Shown here: in pieces, positions 15,562 through 22,641 of the stretch | Numbering within the stretch: the first letter of the stretch is position 1 | How the letters are laid out: each line of letters begins with the position of its first letter | The notes under the pieces: model-generated | The model's database searches: none | The model's input: the letters and a program-made list of their open reading frames with translations, nothing else | Told to the model about the DNA's origin: nothing | Translations under genes and position numbers: made by a program | Origin: Bacillota bacterium | Lineage (GTDB): Bacteria; Bacillota; Clostridia; Christensenellales; CAG-138 | Direction of reading: 5' to 3' | Assembly (NCBI GenBank): GCA_023455425.1 | Contig: JAEYCM010000036.1 | Location: forward strand, 1-22,656 | DNA length: 22,656 bases

Positions 15562-16338
15562 ATGATGCAGGCAAACGGTGATAAGAATACTCCCGGTACG
15601 GATCTGCGGCAGCTTGCGCAGGAAAAATCGCTTACATTTGTTCGCGTATACGAGCAGCTGTTAAAGCTGTTGCTGGACGGGACGTTCCCGGGCGATACCT
15701 GGCTGCCTTCCGAGCCCAAGCTTGCCGCTATGCTTGGCGTAAGCCGCATGACATTGCGGCAGGCGCTTGAGCTGCTGCGCGAGGATGGGTTGATTCGCAA
15801 GCACCAGGGCAAGGGCAATTATGTGATTCGGCAGGGTACCAGGGCGCATAAGGATCTGGATGTGCTGGGACATCCCGTGTATCAGTGCTGCGAGCTTGAG
15901 ATAGACGATGTTGAGATGGAGTTCCGCATCGAAGTGCCCAATGAGCAGAACATTGAGCTGTTCCAACGGGAATCCGCCGTCATGATTGCGGTGGACCGCT
16001 GGTACAGGAGCAGGGGGAACATTGTGGCGTACTCCTTGGCGCTGATTCCCGTGGAGGCGCTGCCCAGGCTTGAAATCAAGCTCAACCAGGTCAACACGCT
16101 GCTGCAGACGCTCGAAACCGGCATATACCAGCAGGCGGAGCGCACAAGGCTTTTGGTCTCATCCACGTCGGTCGGAAACTTCATTTCCGGCAAATACGTC
16201 ATGTCCCCTAATAGGGAGGTCATGCTGATCCGGGAAGATATTTACGTAGATGGCGATCCCGCGCCCGTCGTGTGCAACAAGCACTATGTGCAAAAGGAGT
16301 GCTGCCATATCGAGATCAACAGGAAAAGGGCAGACTAA
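15562..16338 (+). CDS. GntR-family transcriptional regulator (HutC/UTRA type)
   Basis: This 258-aa regulator has a GntR winged-helix domain at residues about 20-85: FVRVYEQLLKLLLDGTFPGDTWLPSEPKLAAMLGVSRMTLRQALELLREDGLIRKHQGKGNYV is the textbook pattern. The remaining part (about 95-250) has the length and position of a UTRA ligand-binding domain, including RESAVMIAVDRWYR and REDIYVDGDPAPVV. AGAGGG at 15553-15558 suggests the ATG at 15562 or 15565 rather than an upstream ATG at 15547, which lacks a ribosome binding site. It lies downstream of the nucleoside hydrolase and convergent with the FGGY kinase operon. The shared TTGTATA/TTGTACAA motifs upstream point to control of the YjjI group, but this is inference. 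Confidence 0.9.
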   Translation: MMQANGDKNTPGTDLRQLAQEKSLTFVRVYEQLLKLLLDGTFPGDTWLPSEPKLAAMLGVSRMTLRQALELLREDGLIRKHQGKGNYVIRQGTRAHKDLDVLGHPVYQCCELEIDDVEMEFRIEVPNEQNIELFQRESAVMIAVDRWYRSRGNIVAYSLALIPVEALPRLEIKLNQVNTLLQTLETGIYQQAERTRLLVSSTSVGNFISGKYVMSPNREVMLIREDIYVDGDPAPVVCNKHYVQKECCHIEINRKRAD

Positions 16339-16387
16339 AGCAAATCACGGAGTTATGGCAGCAAGCGATCTCCCCAAATAATAAAAG

Positions 16388-16421
16388 ACGAGCCGCGACA
16401 ATAAAGTCAAGGCTCGTTTTT
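16388..16421. terminator. Bidirectional intrinsic terminator
   Basis: ACGAGCC (16388-16394) pairs with GGCTCGT (16411-16417), with an inner GAC/GTC pairing. TTTTT (16417-16421) follows on the plus strand, and an A-rich stretch (16377-16386) gives a T-run on the minus strand. It ends both the GntR gene and the convergent kinase operon. Confidence 0.85.
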
Positions 16422-16487
16422 GTTGGTCTGTCAAACAACCGCTTCGGAAAAGAAACATTCTCCTGGCGGGGTATATCATAATCGCCG

Positions 16488-17942
16488 TTATTGATAGAAC
16501 CGGGCAATCCCATCCCACATTTTAGAATACCGTGCATACTTTTCATCCAGAATAGACGCCAACCCCCTATCGGGGTTCTCTTTACGGCTTGGGGTAGCCA
16601 TGACCTTAACCGCCTCCGTGAAATTCTCATACGCTTTTGCACCCGTTGCGGCGATAATAGCGGCGCCAAGCGCGCACGCCTCACTCTCGCAGGAGACTTC
16701 AATTGGCACATTTGCCGCCGCCGCAATCAGGGAACACCAAAGCGGGCTCTTTGCAGCGCCGCCCATGATTTTTAACGTTTGAATGCCGCACCCGTTTTCG
16801 GCAAAATCATCAAGCGTACGGCGGACGCCAAAGGCGACCCCTTCCATGATCGCGCGGGCGAAATCAAACCGGTCATGCTCAAGCCCGATGCCTGTAAAGC
16901 ATCCGCGGGCATCGAGGTTCCAGACAGGGTAGTTCGCGCCCGACAAATAAGGATAGAAAAAGAGATCGCATACCTTATCTGCACGCAGGGCGGCCTGCCG
17001 GTTGATTTCTTCAAAATCCTCCGTGAGAAACTTGTTTTTAAACCACTGGAGGGAAGCGCCGCTGCCCACGAGCGAGCCGATCGCTCCATATAATCCGGGT
17101 ACCGGATGAACGCCGGGGGCAAGATACGTATCGGTAAACAGCGGGCGGTCGTCAATGCCCATCACCACCCAGGTGGTGCCCGCGGAAAGCAGCATATCGC
17201 CCTTTGTGATTGCGCCCATGCCGATGGAAGCGCAGTATTGGTCGTGCGCGCCGTTGTATACGGGCGTTCCCGGTTTTAAACCTGTTGCAGCGGCGGCAGT
17301 TTCGGTAACAAAGCCCACAAGCGCGCCTGTCGGAGCGACTTCGGGAAGTTCGTTCCTTGTTACGCCAACTGCCTGCAAGATATTGTCGTCATAGTCGTGA
17401 TTGCCGACATGGTAGAGCTGGCGGATGGACGCGTTGGACGGGTCGCACACGGGGTTTCCTGTTAAAAACAGATTCATATATTCCAGCGTGGATAAGAAAC
17501 GGACCGCATTGCGGTAGGTATCCGAGCACTTCATATACATGATTTTTGCGGCGTCGAGCGCGGGACTGACGCGCCATCCGGTATTTTTGTAGATGTAATC
17601 ATCGCCAAGGCATTGGGCAAGTTCGGTGGCTTGTGCGGCAGCGCGCGTATCCATCCAGGTCAGCGCGTAGCCGATCGGGCGGTTACGCGCATCCATGGCA
17701 ACGGTGCTCGCGCCTTGTGTGGAGAGGGATATGGCGGCGATGCCTGTTACATTTTGGCCTTGGATTGCATGCCGGATAGCGGTTGCGCCGCATGCGGACC
17801 AGTCTTCTGCGCGCTGCTCCACGCAGCACCCGTCGGAAATCAGGTCATAGCCTTCGTATCCTTTGCCAAGCACGGTTCCCTGTTCATCTACAAGGAGCGC
17901 TTTTGCCCCGGTCGTCCCAATGTCAAGCCCGATATAGTTCAT
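16488..17942 (-). CDS. FGGY-family carbohydrate kinase
   Basis: This 484-aa kinase phosphorylates a sugar or sugar alcohol with ATP. The N-terminal IGLDIGTTGAKALLVDEQG is the FGGY phosphate-binding signature. The middle GAHDQYCASIGMGAITKGDMLLSAGTTWVVMG and the C-terminal IMGGAAKSPLWCSLIAAAANVPIEVSCESEACALGAAIIA are the other two conserved blocks, so the enzyme appears complete. I chose the start at 17942 because AAGGAGC lies about 9 bases upstream; the same frame continues open into the neighbouring gene, but that part is antisense-like. It resembles xylulokinase-type members, but FGGY substrates cannot be told from sequence. It is the last gene of a minus-strand operon, 13 bases after the DUF4432 protein, and is regulated with the LacI gene. 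Confidence 0.93.
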   Translation of the reverse strand: MNYIGLDIGTTGAKALLVDEQGTVLGKGYEGYDLISDGCCVEQRAEDWSACGATAIRHAIQGQNVTGIAAISLSTQGASTVAMDARNRPIGYALTWMDTRAAAQATELAQCLGDDYIYKNTGWRVSPALDAAKIMYMKCSDTYRNAVRFLSTLEYMNLFLTGNPVCDPSNASIRQLYHVGNHDYDDNILQAVGVTRNELPEVAPTGALVGFVTETAAAATGLKPGTPVYNGAHDQYCASIGMGAITKGDMLLSAGTTWVVMGIDDRPLFTDTYLAPGVHPVPGLYGAIGSLVGSGASLQWFKNKFLTEDFEEINRQAALRADKVCDLFFYPYLSGANYPVWNLDARGCFTGIGLEHDRFDFARAIMEGVAFGVRRTLDDFAENGCGIQTLKIMGGAAKSPLWCSLIAAAANVPIEVSCESEACALGAAIIAATGAKAYENFTEAVKVMATPSRKENPDRGLASILDEKYARYSKMWDGIARFYQ

Positions 17943-17955
17943 AAAAGAATGCTCC

Positions 17956-18966
17956 TTATTGGCTGCAGCGTTTGGAAAAGGCATCGATTTCCGCTTTGCC
18001 GTCCAGCACGCCAAGGGTGAGACTGTGCCGGATGGAACCGTATGGGGGCAACATCCGGAGGGTGCCGTTGCTGCGTTCCTCCACACGGCCGAGCCCGATG
18101 CAATTGCAGGGTTCGAGCGCAACCACATAATCATGCGCGGCCATGTGCTTCCACTCGCACAGATAAGGAAGATGCGCCGTATCAAACGCCAGATAGCTCC
18201 CCAGATGAAGCGCAGGGTTTATGATCGCGGCGCGCGCGGTACGGTCCTTTAACGTATGCAAAAACAGCTGGTGCGGCGGTTCTTCATTGGGCGCGCACAT
18301 GCGCGCCCAATCACGGGACACGCCGTTGCGCGGCTCTATGGCGGCGGGGGAGCAGAGGAATACGCTTGATGCGTCCAGCAGCGGATAGCCGAAGTTTACA
18401 TGATACAAAAGCATAAACTCCTGATCCGTTCCGCCATGGTTGGTGATGGTATCCGTTATGGCGACGGTCCTATCATAGAGGCCCGTGGAAATGGTACGCG
18501 AAAGCGAGAGCGTATGGCCGTATAGGCGCGTTTCCCAGATTTCTCCGGTTACACAAAGGCGATAATCCTCATCTTCCCAGCCTTCGTGGACGGATACATG
18601 GCGCGCGGGCGTACTGCCGATGCGTCCGTGGATGGGGTGGACGCCGCCGTCCACGCATGCGCTGCCTACATTGAGCAGCCCGCATGTAGAGAGCATACCG
18701 CCTGGCCATTGATGAAAAAACTGATCCTCCGCAGGATCACGCCCAAGCGTGAGGCCGTTTTTTGAATGAAAGGAGAGGTTGCAGCCCCTATACGAGAAAT
18801 CATAAATATCCATGCAGCGGTCGGGAAGTACGGTAAAGCGAAGACCGGCCGCATTGTATAGTTCAAGCATTTCAAGGCCTTTTCCAGGGCCGCGGGTCGC
18901 TTTCAGTTCGCGGATTCCGGCGATTTGGTCCATGTTTCCAAGCTTTTGTAGGAGTTGTATCTGCAT
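17956..18966 (-). CDS. DUF4432-family aldose-1-epimerase-like protein
   Basis: This 336-aa protein is of the aldose 1-epimerase-like superfamily, type DUF4432. Typical parts are LPDRCMDIYDFSYRGCNLSFHSKNGL near residues 48-72, GLLNVGSACVDGGVHPIHGRIGSTPAR in the middle (two possible active-site His) and FMLLYHVNFGYPLLD with the NFGxPLL signature near residue 187-201. Members are thought to interconvert anomers or otherwise handle sugars or sugar derivatives, and some are annotated as aldose epimerases. The ATG at 18966 has AAGAGG about 6 bases upstream on the minus strand and is preferred to one at 18981. It lies between the amidohydrolase and the kinase in the same operon, so it should act on the same sugar. 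A short non-coding gap with three hairpins separates it from the amidohydrolase. Confidence 0.87.
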   Translation of the reverse strand: MQIQLLQKLGNMDQIAGIRELKATRGPGKGLEMLELYNAAGLRFTVLPDRCMDIYDFSYRGCNLSFHSKNGLTLGRDPAEDQFFHQWPGGMLSTCGLLNVGSACVDGGVHPIHGRIGSTPARHVSVHEGWEDEDYRLCVTGEIWETRLYGHTLSLSRTISTGLYDRTVAITDTITNHGGTDQEFMLLYHVNFGYPLLDASSVFLCSPAAIEPRNGVSRDWARMCAPNEEPPHQLFLHTLKDRTARAAIINPALHLGSYLAFDTAHLPYLCEWKHMAAHDYVVALEPCNCIGLGRVEERSNGTLRMLPPYGSIRHSLTLGVLDGKAEIDAFSKRCSQ

Positions 18967-19228
18967 GATTATCCTCTTCATTGAAATTGATCTTTCGGGA
19001 TTGCGGCAAATTCCGGGGCAACATTGCCCCGGAGAATCGGTAAAGAGATTGTTTAGCCCCCCGTTTAAGGCCGTAACAGCACTAAGAACTCTGAGAACGA
19101 CCTGAAATAGGGCGGTCTCAATATTGGGGATTCCAAAGGGACAATGTCCCTTTGGCGGGGCGCAGGGGTAAATGCCCCTGCAAAAAAGACTTTATTGATG
19201 ACCAACGCCACCCCCACAGGCATGAGAC
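18967..19228. repeat. Intra-operon gap with three strong hairpins
   Basis: Within 262 bases of the minus-strand operon are three palindromic units. CCGGGGCAA/TTGCCCCGG (19013-19032) and CCAAAGGGACA/TGTCCCTTTGG (19133-19155) are nearly loop-free. GCAGGGG/CCCCTGC (19162-19181) has a 6-base loop. The last two are separated by only 6 bases. No T-run follows on the minus strand. The pattern resembles intergenic REP-like elements common in Clostridia, and it may act on mRNA stability between amidohydrolase and DUF4432. Confidence 0.65.
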
Positions 19229-20236
19229 TCAGCGCAGATACACCGACTCCGCATTTTTAGAGAAGATATGCTGCAACACTTCGGTATCATCGCCAAATAT
19301 GTTCAGAATATTGTTGAGCTGCTCGTAGAGGAAGAACGTATAGCTATCCTCTTCCTGCGGGTACAAATGCTTGTTCCATGAGAAATCTTCCCGGCAGAGG
19401 TTGTGATAGCCCTTTTCGTCCCATTCGCGTTTGCCGTGCCAGAGGAAGATGGGAAGATCCGTGCCAAAAAGAATGCGGCGGTAATCAAGCCGTTTCCATG
19501 CAAGCTCATATACCTTGGGGTTTAATACGGCTGCGCAATCGAACCAGAGACGGTTTACGTCTTCGCCGAGCGCGTCGAGCCCTCTCTGAAAATACTCATG
19601 CTGGAAGCAGCGGCCAAAATGCGCGAGTACCAGCCTTACATTCGGGTACCGGTTCAGGATGGTCCTGATTTCGGAAATGTTTTCAGGATCAGGCAGACGC
19701 CCTGCCCTTGGCAGATGCATCAGCACCGCGGCATGCAGGCGGTCGGCCAGTTCAAACTGCGCATGGGGCATAAAGTCAAAAATGCTCACATCCGCGCCTT
19801 TGACGGTGCTGGCCATATAGGGGTACGGCTTAAATCCGCAGAAATTCCCCGCAAGATATGCTTTTTCAATTTCCGCGGGCTTATAGCTTGGACGAACGGT
19901 GTAAAGGCCGCGCTGGGCATGGCCTTTAATGAGAGAAGAAACATATGCGTTGTTTCCAGTGGTATCCGCATCCCGCAGCGGCCAGGGGAGCGCAACAAAG
20001 TTCCAGGTCTGATCCGGGAACATGGCGGAGATATAGGAGCAGGCGTCTTCATAGGACATCAGCAGGCCGCATTCCAACGCCCAATCCCCCGCAACGGTTT
20101 GGGGCGAAATGTTTGCAACGTGCTCCGGCAGATTAAAGTGCGCGTGCGCATCAATAATGGTGTCCGGAAGGCGATTGCGCAGATGGCGCTCATAAAACAT
20201 ACGATCCAGCTCAGTTTTATGAAAATAAGAATACAT
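19229..20236 (-). CDS. Amidohydrolase-2 family (TIM-barrel metal-dependent) hydrolase
   Basis: This 335-aa enzyme has a TIM-barrel metal-dependent hydrolase signature: IIDAHAHFN with H31 and H33, the HxH metal-binding pair. LVLAHFGRC near residue 207 holds another His, and ILFGTDLPIF near residue 261 holds the Asp typical of the amidohydrolase-2 branch. In that branch many members are lactonases or decarboxylases acting on sugar or aromatic acids, so a sugar lactonase would fit here, but no substrate can be assigned. The start ATG at 20236 is preceded by AAGGCGGTG. It is the first gene of the minus-strand operon and starts about 43 bases from a TGCACTCGAGTGCA operator. The next gene follows after a hairpin-filled gap. 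Confidence 0.86.
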   Translation of the reverse strand: MYSYFHKTELDRMFYERHLRNRLPDTIIDAHAHFNLPEHVANISPQTVAGDWALECGLLMSYEDACSYISAMFPDQTWNFVALPWPLRDADTTGNNAYVSSLIKGHAQRGLYTVRPSYKPAEIEKAYLAGNFCGFKPYPYMASTVKGADVSIFDFMPHAQFELADRLHAAVLMHLPRAGRLPDPENISEIRTILNRYPNVRLVLAHFGRCFQHEYFQRGLDALGEDVNRLWFDCAAVLNPKVYELAWKRLDYRRILFGTDLPIFLWHGKREWDEKGYHNLCREDFSWNKHLYPQEEDSYTFFLYEQLNNILNIFGDDTEVLQHIFSKNAESVYLR

Positions 20237-20278
20237 GAGTTACACCGCCTTTTCAATGTATGGAATGTGTTACGAATG

Positions 20279-20292
20279 TGCACTCGAGTGCA
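20279..20292. promoter_or_regulatory. LacI-type operator copy 1 (catabolic operon)
   Basis: TGCACTCGAGTGCA is a perfect 14-bp palindrome with a central CpG, as in LacI/GalR/PurR operators. It lies between the minus-strand -10 (20307-20312) and the amidohydrolase start codon, at about +9 to +22 of the transcript, where a bound repressor would block the promoter. The flank reads TATATG on the plus strand. Confidence 0.88.
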
Positions 20293-20306
20293 TATATGTT
20301 GAGTGT

Positions 20307-20335
20307 ATTATATGGCCGGGTCAATAAAAAGTCAA
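20307..20335 (-). promoter_or_regulatory. Promoter of the amidohydrolase-epimerase-kinase operon
   Basis: On the minus strand TTGACT (20330-20335) is followed by 17 bases and TATAAT (20307-20312), almost perfect sigma-A hexamers. Expected start is near 20300. Operator copy 1 immediately follows. Confidence 0.85.
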
Positions 20336-20345
20336 TAAAAAGGAG

Positions 20346-20374
20346 TTGACAGCAAAAAAGACTGGCCATATAAT
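20346..20374 (+). promoter_or_regulatory. Promoter of the LacI-family gene
   Basis: Fully consensus TTGACA (20346-20351), 17-base spacer and TATAAT (20369-20374). It faces away from the minus-strand promoter, with 10 bases between the two -35 elements. Both have GGCCATATAAT at the -10. Confidence 0.88.
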
Positions 20375-20400
20375 GAGCCTATCAACAAAAACAGCAACAC

Positions 20401-20416
20401 ATAAATGCGCATTTAT
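20401..20416. promoter_or_regulatory. 16-bp perfect palindrome in the LacI leader
   Basis: ATAAATGCGCATTTAT is its own reverse complement and lies about 20 bases after the predicted start of the LacI transcript. It differs from the three TGCACTCGAGTGCA sites, so it may be a site for a second regulator or an RNA hairpin. Function unknown. Confidence 0.45.
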
Positions 20417-20455
20417 CTTTGGAAATTCAAAGGGATCATTTTTTCAGACAATATA

Positions 20456-20469
20456 TGCACTCGGATGCA
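20456..20469. promoter_or_regulatory. LacI-type operator copy 2 (own gene, imperfect)
   Basis: TGCACTCGGATGCA differs from the perfect site only at two central-right bases. Read on the minus strand it is TGCATCCGAGTGCATATAT, sharing the AT-rich flank of copy 1. It lies in the leader of the LacI-family gene, 31 bases before the ATG, so it fits weaker autoregulation by roadblock. Confidence 0.75.
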
Positions 20470-20500
20470 CATAAAAACAAGCAGATTGGCAGGACATCGG

Positions 20501-21529
20501 ATGGAGCGTTCACGGGCAACACTGAAGGATGTAGCGGAAAAATCAGGATATGCGTTAAGAACAGTCAAAAAAGTAATGAGCGGCACGGAAAACGTCGGGG
20601 AAAAAACCCGCATTGCGGTGCTCCGCGCTGCCGAAGAACTCAACTATCAGCGCAATGTCATTGCGTCCACTCTTTCCAAAGGAAAGACCACCCGCATTGC
20701 GATTGTTTATGCCGAAACAACAAAGACCTATTTCCCGGAAGTTGAGAAAGGGTTTATGCAATGTGCGGAGGAATTCCGCGATTACGGCATGTCCATTAAG
20801 TTCTATAAAGTATTTGACCGAAACGTAGAAAGCCAGATTGCCGTATTGCGCGAGCTGATTTTGGATAGTTCCATAGACGGGCTCATTATCCAGCCCATGA
20901 GCCGTTCTAAGCTAAATCCTTATATTGATGAGCTGGTTGCGCTTGGAAAACCGGTCATTACATTCGGCGCGGATGCGTCCTCCGAAAACCGTCTGTGCTA
21001 TATTGGGCCAAATGCGTATAAATCCGGCCGAATTGGTGCGCAGATACTGGCAAACTACATCGGCAAACACGGAAATGTTGCTGTAATTTCGGATAATAAC
21101 GAGCATATGCAGACGGTAGACCGTATCAAGGGATTTATGGACCGGGTGCAGGAGCATTATCCCAATATCCGGATTACAAATCTCAACATTCCGAACAATC
21201 CGGTATTGTACTATGAAATGGTAAAAACGCTCATGACGCAGGAATCCATTCAGGGTATCTTCTGTACGGATGCAAATTCATATATTGCCGGCGAGGTATT
21301 GCGTGATTTGAATATGAAGGATACGGTTGTTGTGGGATTTGATATCTCGCAGATGGCAACCGATCTGATGCGGCAGGGATATTTGAAGGTGATCATTGAA
21401 CAAAATCCTGCGCAATTCTCGTACCAGGCGCTCAAAATGATGTTTAATCGCCTCTATATGGGGGAGACGCCACAAAAGATCCAATACACAGGACTTTCTA
21501 TTCTAACAAGCGAGTGCTTGGAAAACTAG
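20501..21529 (+). CDS. LacI-family transcriptional regulator with periplasmic-binding-protein-like sensor
   Basis: This 342-aa repressor has the LacI helix-turn-helix at residues about 5-30 (RATLKDVAEKSGYALRTVKKVMSGTENV), the hinge helix near 48-60 (NVIASTLSKG) and a type-4 periplasmic-binding sensor domain beginning TRIAIVYAETTKTYFPEVEKGF. The recognition helix reads LRTVKK where LacI has YQTVSR. The ATG at 20501 is chosen because AGGA lies about 6 bases ahead and the HTH begins immediately after; an in-frame ATG at 20405 would put 32 extra residues of leader before it. Operator copy 2 is in its leader and copies 1 and 3 flank it, so it should repress the catabolic operon, itself and the transporter, with a sugar as probable inducer. 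Confidence 0.9.
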   Translation: MERSRATLKDVAEKSGYALRTVKKVMSGTENVGEKTRIAVLRAAEELNYQRNVIASTLSKGKTTRIAIVYAETTKTYFPEVEKGFMQCAEEFRDYGMSIKFYKVFDRNVESQIAVLRELILDSSIDGLIIQPMSRSKLNPYIDELVALGKPVITFGADASSENRLCYIGPNAYKSGRIGAQILANYIGKHGNVAVISDNNEHMQTVDRIKGFMDRVQEHYPNIRITNLNIPNNPVLYYEMVKTLMTQESIQGIFCTDANSYIAGEVLRDLNMKDTVVVGFDISQMATDLMRQGYLKVIIEQNPAQFSYQALKMMFNRLYMGETPQKIQYTGLSILTSECLEN

Positions 21530-21557
21530 CCGGTTATTTCTTTTTTTACACAAAAAG

Positions 21558-21571
21558 TGCACTCGAGTGCA
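21558..21571. promoter_or_regulatory. LacI-type operator copy 3 (transporter)
   Basis: TGCACTCGAGTGCA, identical to copy 1, lies in the gap between the LacI gene and the permease, 73 bases before the permease ATG. The flank AAATATG parallels the TATATG of copy 1. No clear promoter hexamers overlap it, so read-through from the LacI gene or a weak promoter is likely. Confidence 0.85.
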
Positions 21572-21644
21572 AATATGTATCTTTCGATGATTTTTCGACA
21601 ATTCTGCGGGTAAAGATCCAAAACCAGGTCTTCAGGAGGATAAA

Positions 21645-22628
21645 ATGGAAAGCAAAACGAACAACCGGACCACGATTGGGGCAATTGCCGGAAAAATTTT
21701 GCGTACAAGGGAGCTTTCTCTGGCATTTCTCATTCTTGTAATGATCATTGCACTGATGACGCGGACGTCCAATTTTGCAACGGCTGGGAATATCCGCGTG
21801 CTGATGCAGGGCATGAGCGTGGATATGATGATTGCCATCCCCATGGCAATCTCACTGATTGCGGGCAATATAGACTTTTCCGTCGGCTCTGTGCTGTGCT
21901 TGACCGGCGCGGTTGCAGGCCTTGTCATGAATGCAGGCGCGCCCGGCATCGTGGGGATAGCGGTCGGCCTTGTTCTGGGCGGGTTTCTTGGGTTTTTAAA
22001 CGCCGTTATTATCAATAAGCTCAAGGTGACGCCGCTGGTTGCCACACTTGGCACTTGGATGGCATACCGCGGGATCGCGCTGGTGGTGATCGGCGGAACG
22101 GTTGCAAACCTGCCCGCGGACTTCACAAGTTTCGGCCGGGTGGAGCCGCTTGGGATACCTGTTACCATTCTCTATATGATTGCCATCGTGATCGCCGGAA
22201 TTTTGCTCATCAAATACTCAGGGTTCTTCCATAACGCCTACTATATCGGCTCCAACAAAACCTCCGCGCGCCTGGCGGGCATCAACAACGAACGGTTCAT
22301 TTATATCTCGTATACCATCACGGGCGTCGTTGCAGCTTTTGCGGGCCTGGTGCTCGCGGCGCGTCTGGGAAGCGCCTCGCAAAATGCGGGCGAAGGCCTT
22401 GAATTCCGCAATGTTGTAGGCCTCCTGGTTGGCGGCGTTTCCATGGACGGCGGCGAAGGCTCCCTCATCGGCGCTGTGATGGGCGTCATCATGATGCAGA
22501 TCGTAAACAACGCTATCGTTCTGTTATACCTGAATCCGAGCTACACAAAGGTCATTACGGGCAGCATCCTCGTGCTGGCTGTCGCGCTTGACCAGTTTAA
22601 CAAGCAGAAGAAAATGCGCGCGAAGTAA
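21645..22628 (+). CDS. Ribose/sugar-type ABC transporter permease (BPD_transp_2)
   Basis: This 327-aa integral membrane protein is a permease of the ribose/xylose/galactose ABC importer type (RbsC-like). Markers are GNIDFSVGSVLCLTGAVAG near residues 74-92, LVATLGTWMAYRGIALVVIGG near 130-150 and GGVSMDGGEGSLIGAVMGVIMMQIVNNAIVLL near the end, with about eight to ten membrane spans. AGGAGG at 21634-21639 stands 5 bases before the ATG. It is the first transporter gene after the LacI gene and its operator, and the next gene's ribosome binding site follows at the window edge. The ATP-binding and sugar-binding proteins of the importer are not in the window, so the cargo is unknown, but it should match the substrate of the minus-strand catabolic operon. 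Confidence 0.92.
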   Translation: MESKTNNRTTIGAIAGKILRTRELSLAFLILVMIIALMTRTSNFATAGNIRVLMQGMSVDMMIAIPMAISLIAGNIDFSVGSVLCLTGAVAGLVMNAGAPGIVGIAVGLVLGGFLGFLNAVIINKLKVTPLVATLGTWMAYRGIALVVIGGTVANLPADFTSFGRVEPLGIPVTILYMIAIVIAGILLIKYSGFFHNAYYIGSNKTSARLAGINNERFIYISYTITGVVAAFAGLVLAARLGSASQNAGEGLEFRNVVGLLVGGVSMDGGEGSLIGAVMGVIMMQIVNNAIVLLYLNPSYTKVITGSILVLAVALDQFNKQKKMRAK

Positions 22629-22641
22629 GCGGACTGACCTT

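Noticed and set aside
17943..18185. Upstream extension of the kinase reading frame
   Set aside because: It lies inside the DUF4432 gene in another frame and lacks a start with a ribosome binding site; the kinase motif begins directly at 17942.
21518..21550. Possible promoter for the ABC permease (TTGGAA and TTTACA boxes)
   Set aside because: No matching -10 at 16-18 bases from either box, so it was not listed as a promoter.
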